Shown: in pieces, positions 33,701 to 46,637 of the stretch
Position numbering within the stretch: position 1 is the first letter of the stretch
Layout: each line of letters opens with the position of its first letter
Source of the DNA: Vitis vinifera
Taxonomy: Eukaryota > Streptophyta > Magnoliopsida > Vitales > Vitaceae
Reading direction: 5' to 3'
DNA: 64,000 nt
Assembly (NCBI RefSeq): GCF_030704535.1
Contig: NC_081818.1
Coordinates: 2,927,001 to 2,991,000 of the forward strand
Notes under the pieces: generated by a model
Database searches by the model: none
The model's input: only the letters and a program-made list of their open reading frames with translations
What the model was told of the DNA's origin: nothing
Position numbers and translations under genes: made by a program

Positions 33701-36700
33701 TTTAAAGCTTTTTCAGTGAGAGCTTCAAGAAGTTAAATTTTGGTTAAAATTATTCTTTTATCAAGACATTTGTCACTTTGTAATTTTATAAATGGCATTT
33801 ATAACTTCATAAATTTTATAAAATAACAAAAATTATCCATTTATTTATTTAGGAAGTCCAAAATATAAAAATAAAAATGTAATAACCAAACACTAACAAA
33901 TCTCTTTAAAGTAATCTCTTGTACAATTCCTTTTAAAAAGGACTTTATGTGAAGCTACGGCTATGCCCATTGGTGCCTTAAAAAAAAAAGAAGAAATTAT
34001 ATGGTTAGATGTCTGGAAATAGTTATTTGATTTGAACATTTTAATTAAAGAGGGTGTTCTCCACATGACATTTCTGTATCCTGACATTTTCTGATTCACT
34101 CAACTTTGTAGACTTGATATTTTTGTTTATTTATATAGCTTTCTGGCGATTAACCATTTCTGTCTACATAAATTTATTCAGTCAGGAAATCAGCATGTGG
34201 ATCTGAATTTCCGTGCAATCAATTACTATGCAGAAGTTTATTTGAATGGGCACAAAATGGTCCTGCCAGAGGGGATGTTTAGAAGACATTCTCTAGATGT
34301 CACTGATGTGCTGCATCCTGATAAACAGAACTTGCTAGCTGTTCTTGTTCACCCTCCTAATCATCCTGGAACTATTCCTCCTGAGGGCGGCCAAGGAGGT
34401 GATCATGAGGTATAGATCTAATTCTCTTAAAACTTCTGATTCCAATCCCACCACTTGTTAGGATCTTGTTCAATTTGGAATTATGGCTCTGAACAATCAA
34501 TATCGAAATACTTTTAGCTGAAGACTCATCTTGGTTTTTTGTCATATGAGATGCATAGAAACAGGTTAATATTAGTGTGATTATATAATGTTCTGCCTTT
34601 TAACACCATTTTGTTTCCATGTTAGATTGGAAAAGACATTGCTGCACAATATGTTGAGGGCTGGGATTGGATGGCTCCTATAAGGTGACTAATCGTCACT
34701 ATGAGAAACTGCAGGAATTTAGTCTTCTGCTTTTTTGTCATTTTATTATCGTTTCATTGGTTTTCTGGGAATATGTTAATGATTGGCAACATAATGCTGG
34801 TCCAGCCCCAGCCCCACTGTTTTGCCACTGGACAACAACTGAAGACAACAAAAAGAGATTAAGAAAATGGCTATGGGTATTGTTTAGTTTTTAGTTAATT
34901 CAGTCATATGTTTGTTATCAATTATTTGATTGAATGTTGGTCCCACATATAAAAAAATTCCATTGTGCAGTGTCAGAACTGATTGGTGGTGTTTTGCCTA
35001 TCAAAAAAAAAAAAAAAAAAAAAAGAATTGATTGGTAGTGTTTTGCATATAAGAAATTACGTTACATAGAAAACTAAGTCATAGTATAATGGTGCTTTTG
35101 AAACAGAATGATAAAAATTGAACTAGGACGCGAGCTAACGGTATGTTTACAATTAGTATAGGTGTGGATCAGGATGAAGTTGGGATTATATCTCTGCTGG
35201 GTGGAAGGAATGGAGAGATGAGCTCAATATACAGTTCCTTTATAGGAATGGGGGTATCTTCATTTATTCCTTTCCAGACATAGGAAATGAAACTTGCTGT
35301 AAAGTAGTCAAGGTTTGATGTAGATCAAGATGTGTGAATAGAGATTCCAATTACCAGATATTTTATATGACAAAGGAAATGTTTTCTCAATTTAATAGAA
35401 TCCTCTATCCACAAGTAATTCAATTTTATATAACTTCATCGACTACATTATTGTTTTATTAGATGGCAATGATCAATTCTTTTGCATGTTGCGGTTTTTT
35501 TTTTTTTTCGAAGACTTGCAATTAAAGTTCAGGGAAGCTACATAACTGAGGTTTTAACTTTTGGGTCTCCACAATCGAGCATTCATGGTCACAAAAGAGT
35601 ATAACTTATGAATTAGATTTGAACTTTCTATTCCTCAAATAATGGCATTCATGGTTTCTCAACTAAAGGAGCAATACCACAAATAAGCACTCTCCAACTT
35701 TGCCAGCATTCAAGCATGGTCAAGCAGACCAAAAGTACTGCTGTATGTGGATGTTGCATCAATAAAATTGAACTTCTTTAGCAGAGGAATTTACCTTTAT
35801 ATTTTACATATTACCTATGGTATTTTGTGTTTTTTAGTTCAAAATTTTCTTTGGTCTCAAAATTTACCTTTATTTTCTTTGAAATGCAGTATTTTCTGTA
35901 GATCAAATGAAGGCTAGACATTTTCATCAGTATTTGACTTTTTGTAGTATTACAGGGACAGGAACACTGGCATTTGGGATGAAGTATCAATTTCTGTTAC
36001 TGGGGTGAGTTTTTGTTTGATATGCTTTAACTACTGTTAATAACCTTTGTCTTGTAATCATTTATGTTCTCTTAGTAATATTCAAAGCTTTTGCTGACAT
36101 TAGAGACGCTAATTGATTACAGCTGAAGCCTTGTTTGGTGATGGGCCAACTGATTTGTTTGGACATGAGATGAAATATAGTAAATTTTCATCCTCATGAA
36201 TTATAGGTCTTTGATCATCTGACATGCTGGAATTGCCATGGAGAAATAACTTAGGATTCTACAGATATACCTGCTTGATGGAAAGAAGTAATTATTGTTT
36301 CCTTCCAGATGGTCCAGATGATTCATTGGTTTTTCTTTGTTGTGTATTTATTTTAATTTAAGCAGTTCTGTAATTGATGATGCTCCTAATGCACAATGAA
36401 TTTATTTTGTGCTGATCTGTAATAAATTCCAATTCAGTGTATTGATGCATTACCATTCAGTGCAGCCTGTGAAAATTATAGATCCCCACTTGGTTGCATC
36501 ATTCTTTGACAACTACAAGAGAGTATATCTGCACTCGACGATTGAATTAGAAAATAGAAGTTCCTGGGTTGCTGATTGTGCTTTGAATATCCAAGTGTCG
36601 ACTGAACTTGAGGAAGGCATTTGCTTAGTAGAGCATCTTCAGACTCAGCACTTGTCAATCTCTCCTAGTGCTCGTGTTCAATATTCATTTCCTGAGGTCA

Positions 36701-39700
36701 GTGTAAATTTTACTATTATTTATTTATTTTTTTCTGGTTGTTGAGGCAGATTTTTTTTGTATGCTTTCATATTTGTTCTAAAAGCATGTAAAAAGGGTCT
36801 TCATATAGCTGAGCATTTTCTTGAGGTCTCTAATATTTCCTTCATTCAGATGCTTTTTACACACAACCATCTGAGTGCCCTTTTTCTATGTAGATACTGG
36901 AATATTGTAAAGGCAAGATTGGGTTTTGACTATGTATTTACTACTAAAAGAAAGTTATTTGATCAAACTTTTCCCCTTTTTATTTTATTCTATTTATTTA
37001 TTTATTTTTGCAGTGTGAAAGACTAATTACCTAATTCTAGTGACTTTCCTAATCGATGAGCATATTTCATCTGCTGAGCTGTAGTTCTAATGTGGCAACT
37101 CTTTTTGATGTCTTGATCTTTTATTGTTAAGAATTTATCCACAAGGATTGCTTTTATGTGCAATCTTTTCATTCTCATCCCTTCATGCTTCACATTACTG
37201 CTCGATATGTCCTTCCTGTCAGTTTTTTTTTTTGTCATAGGAGATCTACCATAACCCCCACCCCCCCCCCCCCCCCCCCCCCCCAACCCTTCCCCTTTCC
37301 TCCTCTTTCTTCTGCTGAAAAAGTAAAATAATAAAATAAATTTAGGTAGTCTAAAGGCAAGAAGTCTAACCACTAAGCTAATTTGCATTTTTGATAGATC
37401 ATTGTCCCTCCTAAAATAAATTTGCTCTATTTCTCCATTCCCCAGACCTCCCTACACCTTCCTTACATTTCTGGCTCTGCCACTGGCTCCTGAGATGTAA
37501 TTAGCTTCAACTCTTCAGTTTCTTTATGTTTTCTCTGTTCCAACTTTTAAACTTACACCTTCAGTTGCTTGTCTTATCCTTCAATTACGATTGAGCAATT
37601 TGTAAGGTAAATGTTCTGTATATTGGTAAAAATGAAAGGAGTGGTCCTGCAGCATTGCTGCTTTGCCAAAATCTGCTATCACTAGATCAGCATTGGGAGT
37701 TCCAACTTGTGAGCTTGTTGGAATCTTCTATGATATTATTCTTATGGCTATTTTTTCATATATCTGTCTTAAAACAGCTTTGTTGCACACAGGAATTCTA
37801 TTAGTGTCATGGGTTGCAAGCATTAGAAGTCCAAAGTCCAAGGATCACTGAGAATGAGTACAAATATATAAAAGCAATCAGAAATCTTGAGTGATGATAT
37901 ACTTAAGAGTTGCCTCTTTGAGAAGTTAATTTGGTTAGATGAACTTTTCAGTGACTAACCATGGTAATCATAATGGTGAGAAGGGTGAGAAGAGACTTGT
38001 TATGATGTTGTTGATGATAATTATTAGTTATATTTAATGTTATGGATGGTCAAAATCCCAGTTTGACATTGATTTAAAAATAAAATAAAATCCCACTGTG
38101 ACATGCCTGTTAGGTTGTTAATTCTCCTGTGACTAACAACATTACTCTGCAGGTCATATTCCTTATCGGAGATTATGCAATGCAGCCATTTTGCTCTATT
38201 TTGCCTTTTCTTGTTCTTGATTCCTTGCTGAGAATCTCCAGTGAATAAGTTTGTTTGTAAATTATGTATGTCACTTGGATACAAGCATCAAATGTAAGTG
38301 CTTGTCATTGTGGAAACTGGAATCTGTATTAGGACAATCAGGACCATTTTATGCTGCAGCAATATACTATGGTAACCCTCTTGTTTGTATAGTTGTCAAA
38401 AAATTCATTATGTCATTTGTTTAAAATGCCTCTTTGGTGCTTCAGTTTTCCAGTTTTGTAGGATTTAAGCACATTTGCAATTAGAAGTTAGATGAAAATC
38501 AACATTCCTCTTATCGTTTGTTGTATCAGACAATAAGTTGCAGTTATCTAATTTTGGCCTATAATTATCCTGCTCAAGTGTTAATGGTATGTATTGGCAG
38601 CTTTTTTTCTACAAGCCCAATCTATGGTGGCCAAATGGCATGGGGAAGCAATCCCTGTACAATGTTAGTATCACCGTTGATGTAAAGGGACATGGTGAGT
38701 CTGATTCATGGAGCCATCCATTCGGATTTCGTAAAATTGAGAGCCACATTGACAATGCAACTGGTGGCAGGTATAATATATATTTAGTTTTTGGGCAGGA
38801 CTCAAGTATCTTCCTGGGTGCTGTGTGAATATTATAACGCATATATTTCTGCTCTATAGGTTATTTAAAGTCAATGGCCAACCTATTTTTATTCGTGGTG
38901 GTAATTGGATATTGTCTGATGGGTTACTACGGCTTTCGAAGAAGCGATACAAAGCAGATATTAAGTTTCATGCAGATATGAACTTCAACATGATCCGCTG
39001 TTGGGGTGGTGGACTGGCCGAGAGACCTGAGTTTTATGATTATTGTGATATTTATGGTCTGCTGGTAAGTTATACATCTTGGTTACTTTTGTGTTTGTGG
39101 TTTTTATTTTTTACTTTTTATTTTATTGATTAATTTTTTTGACATTGTCCTTGCCCTGTACCTGATCAAATGACTCTAGCTGGGGTGGTTAATTGTCTTC
39201 TTTTCACCTGATCCGGCCATCTTAGCCAACTTTCCTCATCTTGTCTCCACTAGTGCTATCTCTAGCTTTGCAAAAATGCACTCAAATCTTTATCCTATTG
39301 TTAGGTGCATTGCTATTCGTCCATCTCAACATCCCCATTTTACTATTTTAATACATTATAGTTCAACTAGCCAGTTCCTAATCTTTTTTTGTCCACTTCT
39401 AGGCTGATTTGAAAAATCAGGTTCTGAAATGTTTTGGAATGTGATCTGGTTTTCCTTATAGCATGCTGTACAATTGTCTTCACACTCCCTAACCTGTGTG
39501 AACTGTGAAGGGCAGCATCATTCTGGGAGCTGGTTTAGGACTTTGCCATACTTAAGGATTCTAATGTGCTATGTTGGATTCGTTTATCATAGTTTAAAGT
39601 AATGGGCCATAAAATTATTCTATAGTTTGCATCCTTATGCTGGATTTGATTTTGCAGGTATGGCAAGAGTTCTGGATAACTGGAGACTGTGATGGACGGG

Positions 39701-41623
39701 GTATCCCAGTATCAAACCCAGATGGTCCCCTTGACCATCAACTATTTTTGCTATGTGCAAGAGACACTGTAAAGCTTCTGAGGAATCATCCTAGTCTTGC
39801 TCTTTGGGTAGGAGGAAATGAACAGACACCACCACATGACATCAACATGGCGCTAAAATATGACCTTAGACTCCATCCTGATTTTGCTAAGTTAGATGAA
39901 AATGGTCAGTCTATCGAAGATCTATCCCCAATCTTGAGAGATCCAAGCCAATATCTGGATGGTACACGCATTTATATCCAGGGATCTATGTGGGATGGAT
40001 TTGCAAATGGAAAGGGGGACTTCACTGATGGTCCTTATGAAATCCAGAATCCTGAAAGCTTCTTTAAGGATGATTTTTACAAATATGGATTCAATCCTGA
40101 GGTGGGTTCTGTGGGAATGCCAGTTGCCGCCACCATTAGAGCAACAATGCCTCCAGAGGGATGGCAGATTCCATTGTTTAAGAAGCTACCTGATGGTTAT
40201 ATAGAAGAGGTCCCAAACCCCATGTGGGAGTACCACAAATATATTCCTTACTCAAAACCAAGTTCGGTTCATGATCAGGTTCTTATGTATGGGACCCCAA
40301 AGGATCTTGATGACTTTTGTCTGAAGGTAAACCCAACTCCTTTTCCTAAGTATCAGGATCCTTTTAGCGCCCTCTCTCTTCTATTGACTCGTATTTAATA
40401 ATTATTTCAGGCTCAACTTGTCAATTACATTCAGTATAGAGCTCTATTAGAGGGCTGGACTTCCCGGATGTGGAGCAAATATACTGGGGTCTTGATTTGG
40501 AAGACTCAAAATCCTTGGACAGGTCTCAGAGGACAATTTTACGATCATCTCCATGATCAAACTGCAGGTTTCTATGGCTGTCGTAGTGCAGCTGAACCAA
40601 TCCATGTCCAACTGAATCTGGCTACATATTTTATAGAGGTTAGTAATTATATTAATTGGGATTCTGTTTAAGTCTAATAAATTAGTTATGATACCGTGTT
40701 TTGGTAAAACATGTTTTGAAATAACAAATTACATCAAAATGTGATAAATTAGAATCAACATCATATTTTTTTTTGTCATTTTTAGAAGAATATGATCCAG
40801 GAAAATCTATTATTTTTTGACACAGGTGGTAAACACTACATCAGAGACACTATCAAATATAGGTATAGAAGCATCAGTGTGGGATCTTGAAGGAACATGT
40901 CCATACTACAAAGTTTATGACAAGCTCTCTGTGCCACCAAAAAAAACGGTACCCATCATTGAGATGAAGTATCCCAAGTCTAAAAATCCAAAAGCAGTCT
41001 ACTTTCTTCTTCTCAAACTTTACAACATGTCCAACTATGGCATTTTGTCTAGAAACTTTTACTGGTTGCATCTGTCTGGTGGAGATTACAAGCTGTTGGA
41101 GCCATACCGGAGCAAGAAAATACCCCTCAAGATAACATCCAAGGTTTTCATAACAGGATCCACTTACGAGATCCAAATGCACGTGCAGAACACATCAAAG
41201 AAACCGGACTCTCTTAGTCTAATCTACAAGAATAATTTCATTGTTAGAAATGGTGATGGCGATTATGATACGACTGCAGCAGAGCCTGTTCATAGCAGGA
41301 TGGAGGAAAAACACGGAGTTGGTGTGCTTCAGAGGATTTGCAGCCGCTTTTCAAAGGAAGCTGCTGGTTTGAAGGTCGTCCAAATGAACGGAGCTGATGT
41401 AGGGGTTGCTTTCTTCCTTCATTTCTCGGTTCATGTTTCAAAGAAAGAGCACAAGGCAGGAGAAGACACAAGAATCCTTCCCGTTCATTATTCTGACAAC
41501 TACTTCTCGCTGGTGCCTGGTGAGACAATGCCGATCACCATCACCTTTGAGGTCCCTCCAGGCGTCACCCCTCGGGTTACGCTCAATGGCTGGAATAACC
41601 ATAGCGACTACACTGTATATTAA
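29412..41623 (+). CDS. EBM: Mannosylglycoprotein endo-beta-mannosidase (GH2), 11 exons, 973 aa
   Basis: Cleaves the Man-beta-1,4-GlcNAc link in N-glycans and glycopeptides during glycoprotein turnover. Exons: 29412-29557, 32072-32210, 34182-34409, 34626-34684, 35956-36004, 36466-36696, 38601-38770, 38860-39064, 39658-40326, 40411-40638, 40826-41623. They have GT-AG borders and add up to 2922 bases in frame. Length fits the plant family (about 940-980). The N-terminal GH2 beta-sandwich carries [20 protein letters not shown]. The barrel has [16 protein letters not shown] and IRCWGGG. The acid/base candidate is Glu464 in ALWVGGNEQ, and the nucleophile candidate is Glu557 in [11 protein letters not shown]. 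The start fits [20 protein letters not shown], with no obvious signal peptide, so the compartment is uncertain. Intron 1 is 2.5 kb. No damage is seen. Confidence -1.
30592..30612. repeat. (AC)n microsatellite
   Basis: 21 bases of AC repeats in intron 1 of the mannosidase gene. Confidence -1.
30702..30742. repeat. (TC)n microsatellite
   Basis: About 41 bases of TC repeats in intron 1 of the mannosidase gene. Confidence -1.
31688..32050. repeat. Tandem ~180-bp duplication just before mannosidase exon 2
   Basis: Copy 1 is 31688-31867 and copy 2 is 31868-32050. Both start AAACCTGTGGCACT and share CATATACTTGATTTAAGTTT, GACATCCAACAATATCTG and AGCATCTTTTGCATAT. Copy 2 ends 21 bases before the exon 2 boundary, so the 3' splice region sits directly after it. 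Confidence -1.
32960..33260 (+). pseudogene. Possible LINE C-terminal remnant in mannosidase intron 2
   Basis: Around 32980-33030 the plus strand reads [18 protein letters not shown], like the RLRWxGH segment near the C-terminus of some plant retroelement polymerases. A Lys-rich and then [13 protein letters not shown] stretch follows, in the place where related elements have RGRPKxTWxEVVKxD. Stops interrupt it. Short and diverged, so tentative. Confidence -1.
37261..37284. repeat. Poly-C run
   Basis: 24 consecutive C residues (29 of 30 with the CCCCCA before it) in intron 6 of the mannosidase gene. Its length is likely to vary and to be error-prone in sequencing. Confidence -1.
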
Positions 41624-43510
41624 GATTGGTAAGATTCTTAATAATGCAGAATTATGTTTTTTCATATAGACCATAATTTGATGTTTATGATCGTTTGGTC
41701 CATTCTAGATACTGATGAGAGGGGAAATAAAGCGGCAAATGCCAAGAGACAAAATGAGAAATGGTCCTTCAAAATGTAGATAAGTACCCATCATTTAACA
41801 ATGTTGTGTTGGTTTTGTATATGTGGTATGGGTAATTGTCATTTTGTCGGTTTTTAGTCAAAAGGGAGGAGAAAAATGGCTGAAGTGCCTTAAAAAGTAC
41901 CTTTTATTTATTTTTTATTTACGAACTAAGCTTGTTTGTGTTTTGGTTGAATAGAATAAATTTAAATATTTAATTTTTTTATTTAATTAAAAGTAATATA
42001 TCCAATATAATTAAAGTAAACTGTTTAATTTAGTTATGTTGATTGATATAATATGTTACTTCTAACTAAATAGAAAAAGTAAAATATTTTGATTTTTTTT
42101 ATTTAGCTAAGAAACAAACACTGCTTAGGTCTTCGAGAGTCGAGAGTCTTTTAGACGTGGAAAGTCAAAGGATTCAAACAGAGTATTTGAATAGAATTCT
42201 TAAGCTTGGATAATAAGTTTTTTTTTTTTTGGTTCAAATGTGATTTATATAGGACTTGGAGAAGTAGAAAGATGATGAATTTCCCCAAATGGGGAAGTGG
42301 AGTGTTGAAAATAATTTTTTTGTTTTTTTATTTTCTAACTTAGAAAGCATACTTGGAATTTTTTTTGATAAAAGAGCATTTAGAGAATTTGTTCGCAAAT
42401 GAAATGATTTTGAATAACAATTGAAAATATGAAGAATATTTTGAGAATTTTCATATTGTATATAAATAATGTACTTGCATTGATAATAAATCGAGAAAAT
42501 TATTTTTTATTCTAAAAATTTAAAATTTGTGATTTGGATTATACAAGTAATCATTTCTTCTACTAAGAAATGAGAAAGTAAATTATTTCAAACAAATCCT
42601 AAATTAAGTCATATGACATAGATTTGGGTCATATGCAGAGTTTTCATAATTCACAATTTATTCCTTCAAGTTATAATTACTTCTCAAGAATCACAAATCT
42701 GAGTCAAATGAAACTGTAAGCCTATAACACTCCAATTCTCGGTTGTAAATTGAAGGGTTATTTGATTAAAGGGGTAATTGAAAACCTAATTTAAATAATT
42801 AAGAGTGTGTTTGATAATAATTTTAGAAAGTATTTATAATTTTTTTATTTTTCAAATATATATAAAAAAAATACTTCCTAAAATTACTATCAAATGCCGA
42901 TATTTATATTAAAAACGGGTTACTCTTCAAATAAGAACAGGAGAGATAATAAATTGACAAATATAAGGAGTTTTTCATCATTTTAATCAATTATTTCTGA
43001 ATTGTAATATATTAAAAATAATTTTTCTTATTTAATTAAATAAAAAAAGAGTTTAATAACTTTTCATACTCCATTAAAAACAATAAATAAAAAAGATATA
43101 AAAAATTTTAGGGCATGGTTGATTCCACTTTTATTTTTCAAATTTTTTATAATTAAATATTTGAAAATTACATTGATAATATGCTTTTTTACATTTTGTT
43201 TTTAAAATCTATAAAATTCAAAAAATATGAAAAACCTTTTTACTCTCATATACATTTTAAATAAATTTAAAAATGAAAATTCAGCACTCGTATTTTTCTT
43301 TAGGAAACAAACAACATTGGTGCATGCCCTTGAGGATTCATTAAAACATGGGGAAGAATTATTGAAAAATCATTTAAAAAGAACCATTAGAATTAATTCA
43401 TGTTTTCTATTTTTAAAAATAATAAAAATAAAAATAAACCCAATGTATATATATATATATATATATATATGCCTTTTCAAAAAGTAGGTATTTTAGCTCC
43501 ATTTTCATGG
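41624..43510. other. Spacer between the mannosidase and PPR genes
   Basis: Holds the mannosidase 3' UTR (AATAAA near 41725) and then strongly AT-rich DNA without a gene. An inverted repeat at 42806-42898 is listed separately. A (TA)n run at 43445-43470 lies just before the PPR gene. Confidence -1.
42806..42898. mobile_element. Small MITE-like inverted-repeat element
   Basis: Imperfect 26-bp terminal inverted repeats: TTTGATAATAATTTTAGAAA... at 42810-42835 pairs with ...CCTAAAATTACTATCAAA at 42869-42894, with two mismatches. The interior is AT-rich. Size and structure fit a miniature inverted-repeat transposon. No certain target duplication was found. Confidence -1.
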
Positions 43511-45481
43511 ATGAAGCCCAAATGGTTTTTTCAAAAACTCAACTCTTTCCTTCCCTATTGCACTTCCCCTGTCTCCTCTCCACTCAAAACCCTAATTCTG
43601 CAAAACCCATACTCAGAAACCTCAAAATTTGCCATCAATCAAGTAGATATAAGTTTCCTTCTCTCCCTTTGTGGAAGAGAAGGCTACCTTCATCTGGGTT
43701 CTTCCCTTCATGCTTCCATCATAAAAAATTTTGGATTTTTGGATGGCAATAATCGGGATAATCTCCGAAATGTCATTGTTGTTTGGAATTCTCTCCTCTC
43801 AATGTACTCGAGGTGTGGGGAGTTGAGGGATGCAACTAAGGTGTTTGATCATATGCCCATGAAAGACACCATTTCGTGGAATTCGAGGATTTCGGGGTTG
43901 TTGGGTAATGGGGATATTGAGATGGGGTTTAGGGTTTTTAAACAACTGTATGAATCGGGTATTTATCAGTTTGATCAAGCCACTCTGACTACTGTTTTAA
44001 CAGCTTGTGATAAGCCAGAGTTTTGTTATGTGAGTAAGATGATTCACAGTTTAGTGTTTTTATATGGGTATGAGCGGGAAATTACAGTGGGGAATGCATT
44101 GATCACATCATATTTTAGATGTGGCTGTTGTAGTTCAGGGAGGCGGGTTTTTGATGAGATGTCTGAAAAGAATGTAGTTACTTGGACGGCTGTGATCTCA
44201 GGTCTTTCACAAGGTCAATTTTATGAGGAGAGTTTGAAATTGTTTGGAAAAATGCGTGATGGACCAGTGGATCCAAATTCCTTGACGTATTTGAGTTCCT
44301 TGATGGCATGTTCTGGTTTGCAGGCAATAAGGGAAGGGCGTCAAATTCATGGGCTTGTTTGGAAATTGGGAGTTCATTTTGATTTGTGTATTGAGAGTGC
44401 ACTAATGGACATGTATTCTAAATGTGGTAGCTTGGAAGATGCATGGAAGATTTTTGAGTCTGCAGAAGAGGTTGATGAGGTTTCCATGACTGTAATTCTT
44501 GTTGGTTTGGCACAGAATGGGTTTGAGGAGGAATCTATACAGGTTTTTGTTAAAATGGTAAAGAATGGAGTTGTGATTGACCCCAACATGATTTCAGCGA
44601 TTCTAGGGGTATTTGGCATTGATACTTCGTTGGCTCTTGGTAAGCAAATTCACTCGTTGATCATCAAAAAAAGCTTTGGTTCTAATTACTTTGTCAACAA
44701 TGGGCTGATAAACATGTATTCGAAGTGCGGAGATTTGGATGACTCAATCAAAATATTCTGCTGGATGCCTCAAAGGAATTCAGTCTCATGGAACTCCATG
44801 ATTGCAGCTTTTGCTCGCCATGGGAATGGTTCTAGAGCACTTCAGTTGTATGAAGAGATGAGATTAGAAGGTGTTTGGCCAACAGATGTTACATTTCTCT
44901 CTCTGCTTCATGCTTGTGCCCATGTGGGTTTAGTTGAAAAGGGCATGGGGTTCTTGGAATCCATGGCTAAAGATTATGGGATTGGTCCAAGGATGGAACA
45001 CTATGCTTGTGTTGTTGACATGATGGGCCGAGCAGGGCTTCTTAATGAAGCCAAGAAGTTTATTGAGAGATTGCCTGAAAAACCTGGTATTCTTGTTTGG
45101 CAAGCATTGCTTGGAGCTTGTAGCATTCATGGTAATTCTGAAATGGGAAAATATGCAGCTAATCAATTGTTTTTGCAAGCACCTGAGAGCCCAGCCCCTT
45201 ATATTTTACTGGCTAATATATATTCTTCTGAAGGGAAATGGAAAGAGAGAGCAAGGACCATCAAGAAAATGAAAGATATGGGTGTGACAAAAGAAACAGG
45301 CATAAGTTGGATTGAGATTGAGAAACAGATCCACAGTTTTGTTGTTGAGGACAGAATGCATCCACATGCCGAGATTATTTATGGCGTTCTAGGGGAGTTG
45401 TTTAAACTGATGATGGATGAAGGGTATGTGCCTGATAAGAGGTTCATTCTCTATTACTTGGATCAACATGGAAAAGAATAG
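43511..45481 (+). CDS. PLS-class pentatricopeptide repeat protein, E subgroup (At3g05340-like), 656 aa
   Basis: PPR proteins bind organelle RNA in a sequence-specific way; E-class members usually serve C-to-U editing in mitochondria or plastids. The gene has no intron. I chose the ATG at 43511 ([10 protein letters not shown]) because the frame upstream runs through a (TA)n tract; ATGs at 43400 and 43469 are in the same frame. The first ~40 residues are basic and Ser/Pro-rich, as in organelle targeting peptides. Repeats run from about residue 80 ([19 protein letters not shown]) and include [20 protein letters not shown] and [20 protein letters not shown]. The E/E+ region begins near [13 protein letters not shown] and ends with [11 protein letters not shown]; there is no DYW domain. 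From memory it resembles Arabidopsis At3g05340, including the LLSLCGREG segment. The RNA target is unknown. Confidence -1.
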   Translation: MKPKWFFQKLNSFLPYCTSPVSSPLKTLILQNPYSETSKFAINQVDISFLLSLCGREGYLHLGSSLHASIIKNFGFLDGNNRDNLRNVIVVWNSLLSMYSRCGELRDATKVFDHMPMKDTISWNSRISGLLGNGDIEMGFRVFKQLYESGIYQFDQATLTTVLTACDKPEFCYVSKMIHSLVFLYGYEREITVGNALITSYFRCGCCSSGRRVFDEMSEKNVVTWTAVISGLSQGQFYEESLKLFGKMRDGPVDPNSLTYLSSLMACSGLQAIREGRQIHGLVWKLGVHFDLCIESALMDMYSKCGSLEDAWKIFESAEEVDEVSMTVILVGLAQNGFEEESIQVFVKMVKNGVVIDPNMISAILGVFGIDTSLALGKQIHSLIIKKSFGSNYFVNNGLINMYSKCGDLDDSIKIFCWMPQRNSVSWNSMIAAFARHGNGSRALQLYEEMRLEGVWPTDVTFLSLLHACAHVGLVEKGMGFLESMAKDYGIGPRMEHYACVVDMMGRAGLLNEAKKFIERLPEKPGILVWQALLGACSIHGNSEMGKYAANQLFLQAPESPAPYILLANIYSSEGKWKERARTIKKMKDMGVTKETGISWIEIEKQIHSFVVEDRMHPHAEIIYGVLGELFKLMMDEGYVPDKRFILYYLDQHGKE

Positions 45482-46556
45482 TCAATAGTTATTCTAAGAG
45501 AAATTTGAAAAACGAAATCAGCTTTTAGGAATGCATCATATGGTGCAATTGGTATGACCTTGAAAATTGCAATTGCTCGCTCAGACAGATGGGGGCCAAC
45601 ATTTCTTCATTTACTGAAGAAGCATGAATAAGAAACTCAACATTTCATTGAAGATGCAAACTATTTCATGAGAGTGACTTTACACCTTCATTGCTTTATT
45701 TTATCAAATGCTGAAGCCTAAAATGAAGAGTAAGTTAATTCCTTTCTTATTTTTTTTTTTTATTTTGAGACTTTTACTTCAATCCAATCCAATTCCTTCT
45801 GTTGACTTCAATCAGTTATTGGTATATTTTTGGACTCAATAACATGAAATCTTTGTTGTTTGCCATATGTACTTTTGTGAACATTATGCCATTACCATGC
45901 ATGAAACCGAAGGTGAGCTACTCCTCTTAACCCACCACCATTCATGAAATCCTTGGTTTTGAGGTATCACAATTGAAAAACATGCAATTTTTGTGACTGC
46001 AAGATTTGGATTGTAAAAATATGAGCTCATCGGAATAGTGTAGTGCTAGGTTTTCTGAAATGCTCCATTGAAAAGAATCTCCTGCAAAACTCAATGCAGA
46101 AATGCCCTTTCTGTACGCTTTTTTTCTATTCATCCACAGGGTTATGTGATGATGTGTACACAGCAGAAAGTGAATTGCTGATATTTATTACCTATTCCTG
46201 GATGCTTCCATCTCCTCTTGACATAGTTTTTCATTTGAGTTTCTTAATAAACATTTTCCCTAATGATTTTAACCATGGATTAAGCAATTGATATGAAATT
46301 TTATCTGCCACAAATTCATTGAAACTTTAATTTCCATGCACCCAAAGGGACAATCTTCTAGATAAGTCCATGTCAAGATATATCAGTTAAAGCAAAGGGA
46401 AAAACGAAAAGGAGATTTGGTAGTAGTTTGAAAAAGACTACTGCATGGAAGACTAGGTGAGTTTATCTGCTTGGTGTAGACTGGCAAAACAAAGACTACT
46501 TCATCTGATAGAAAAAAAAACCAAGAAAAACAAAGACTAATTCAAGGACTATTATC
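45482..46556. other. Spacer between the PPR gene and GLP1
   Basis: No gene recognised. The last ~200 bases (GAAGACTAGGTGAGTTTATC near 46450) are the GLP1 promoter, related to the other GLP promoters. Confidence -1.
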
Positions 46557-46563
46557 TATAAAT
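46557..46563 (+). promoter_or_regulatory. TATA box of GLP1
   Basis: TATAAAT 81 bp before the GLP1 ATG, in the same context (CTATAAATTA.CATGTTTCC) as in the other copies. Confidence -1.
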
Positions 46564-46637
46564 TAGCATGTTTCCATGCAAGATTTCTCACCTCTCACCC
46601 AAGGACACAGATATCGATTGTTAGAGAGGGTCTAACA

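Noticed and set aside
37023..37388. Minus-strand frame with a glycine run
   Set aside because: It is the translation of the poly-C tract in a mannosidase intron.
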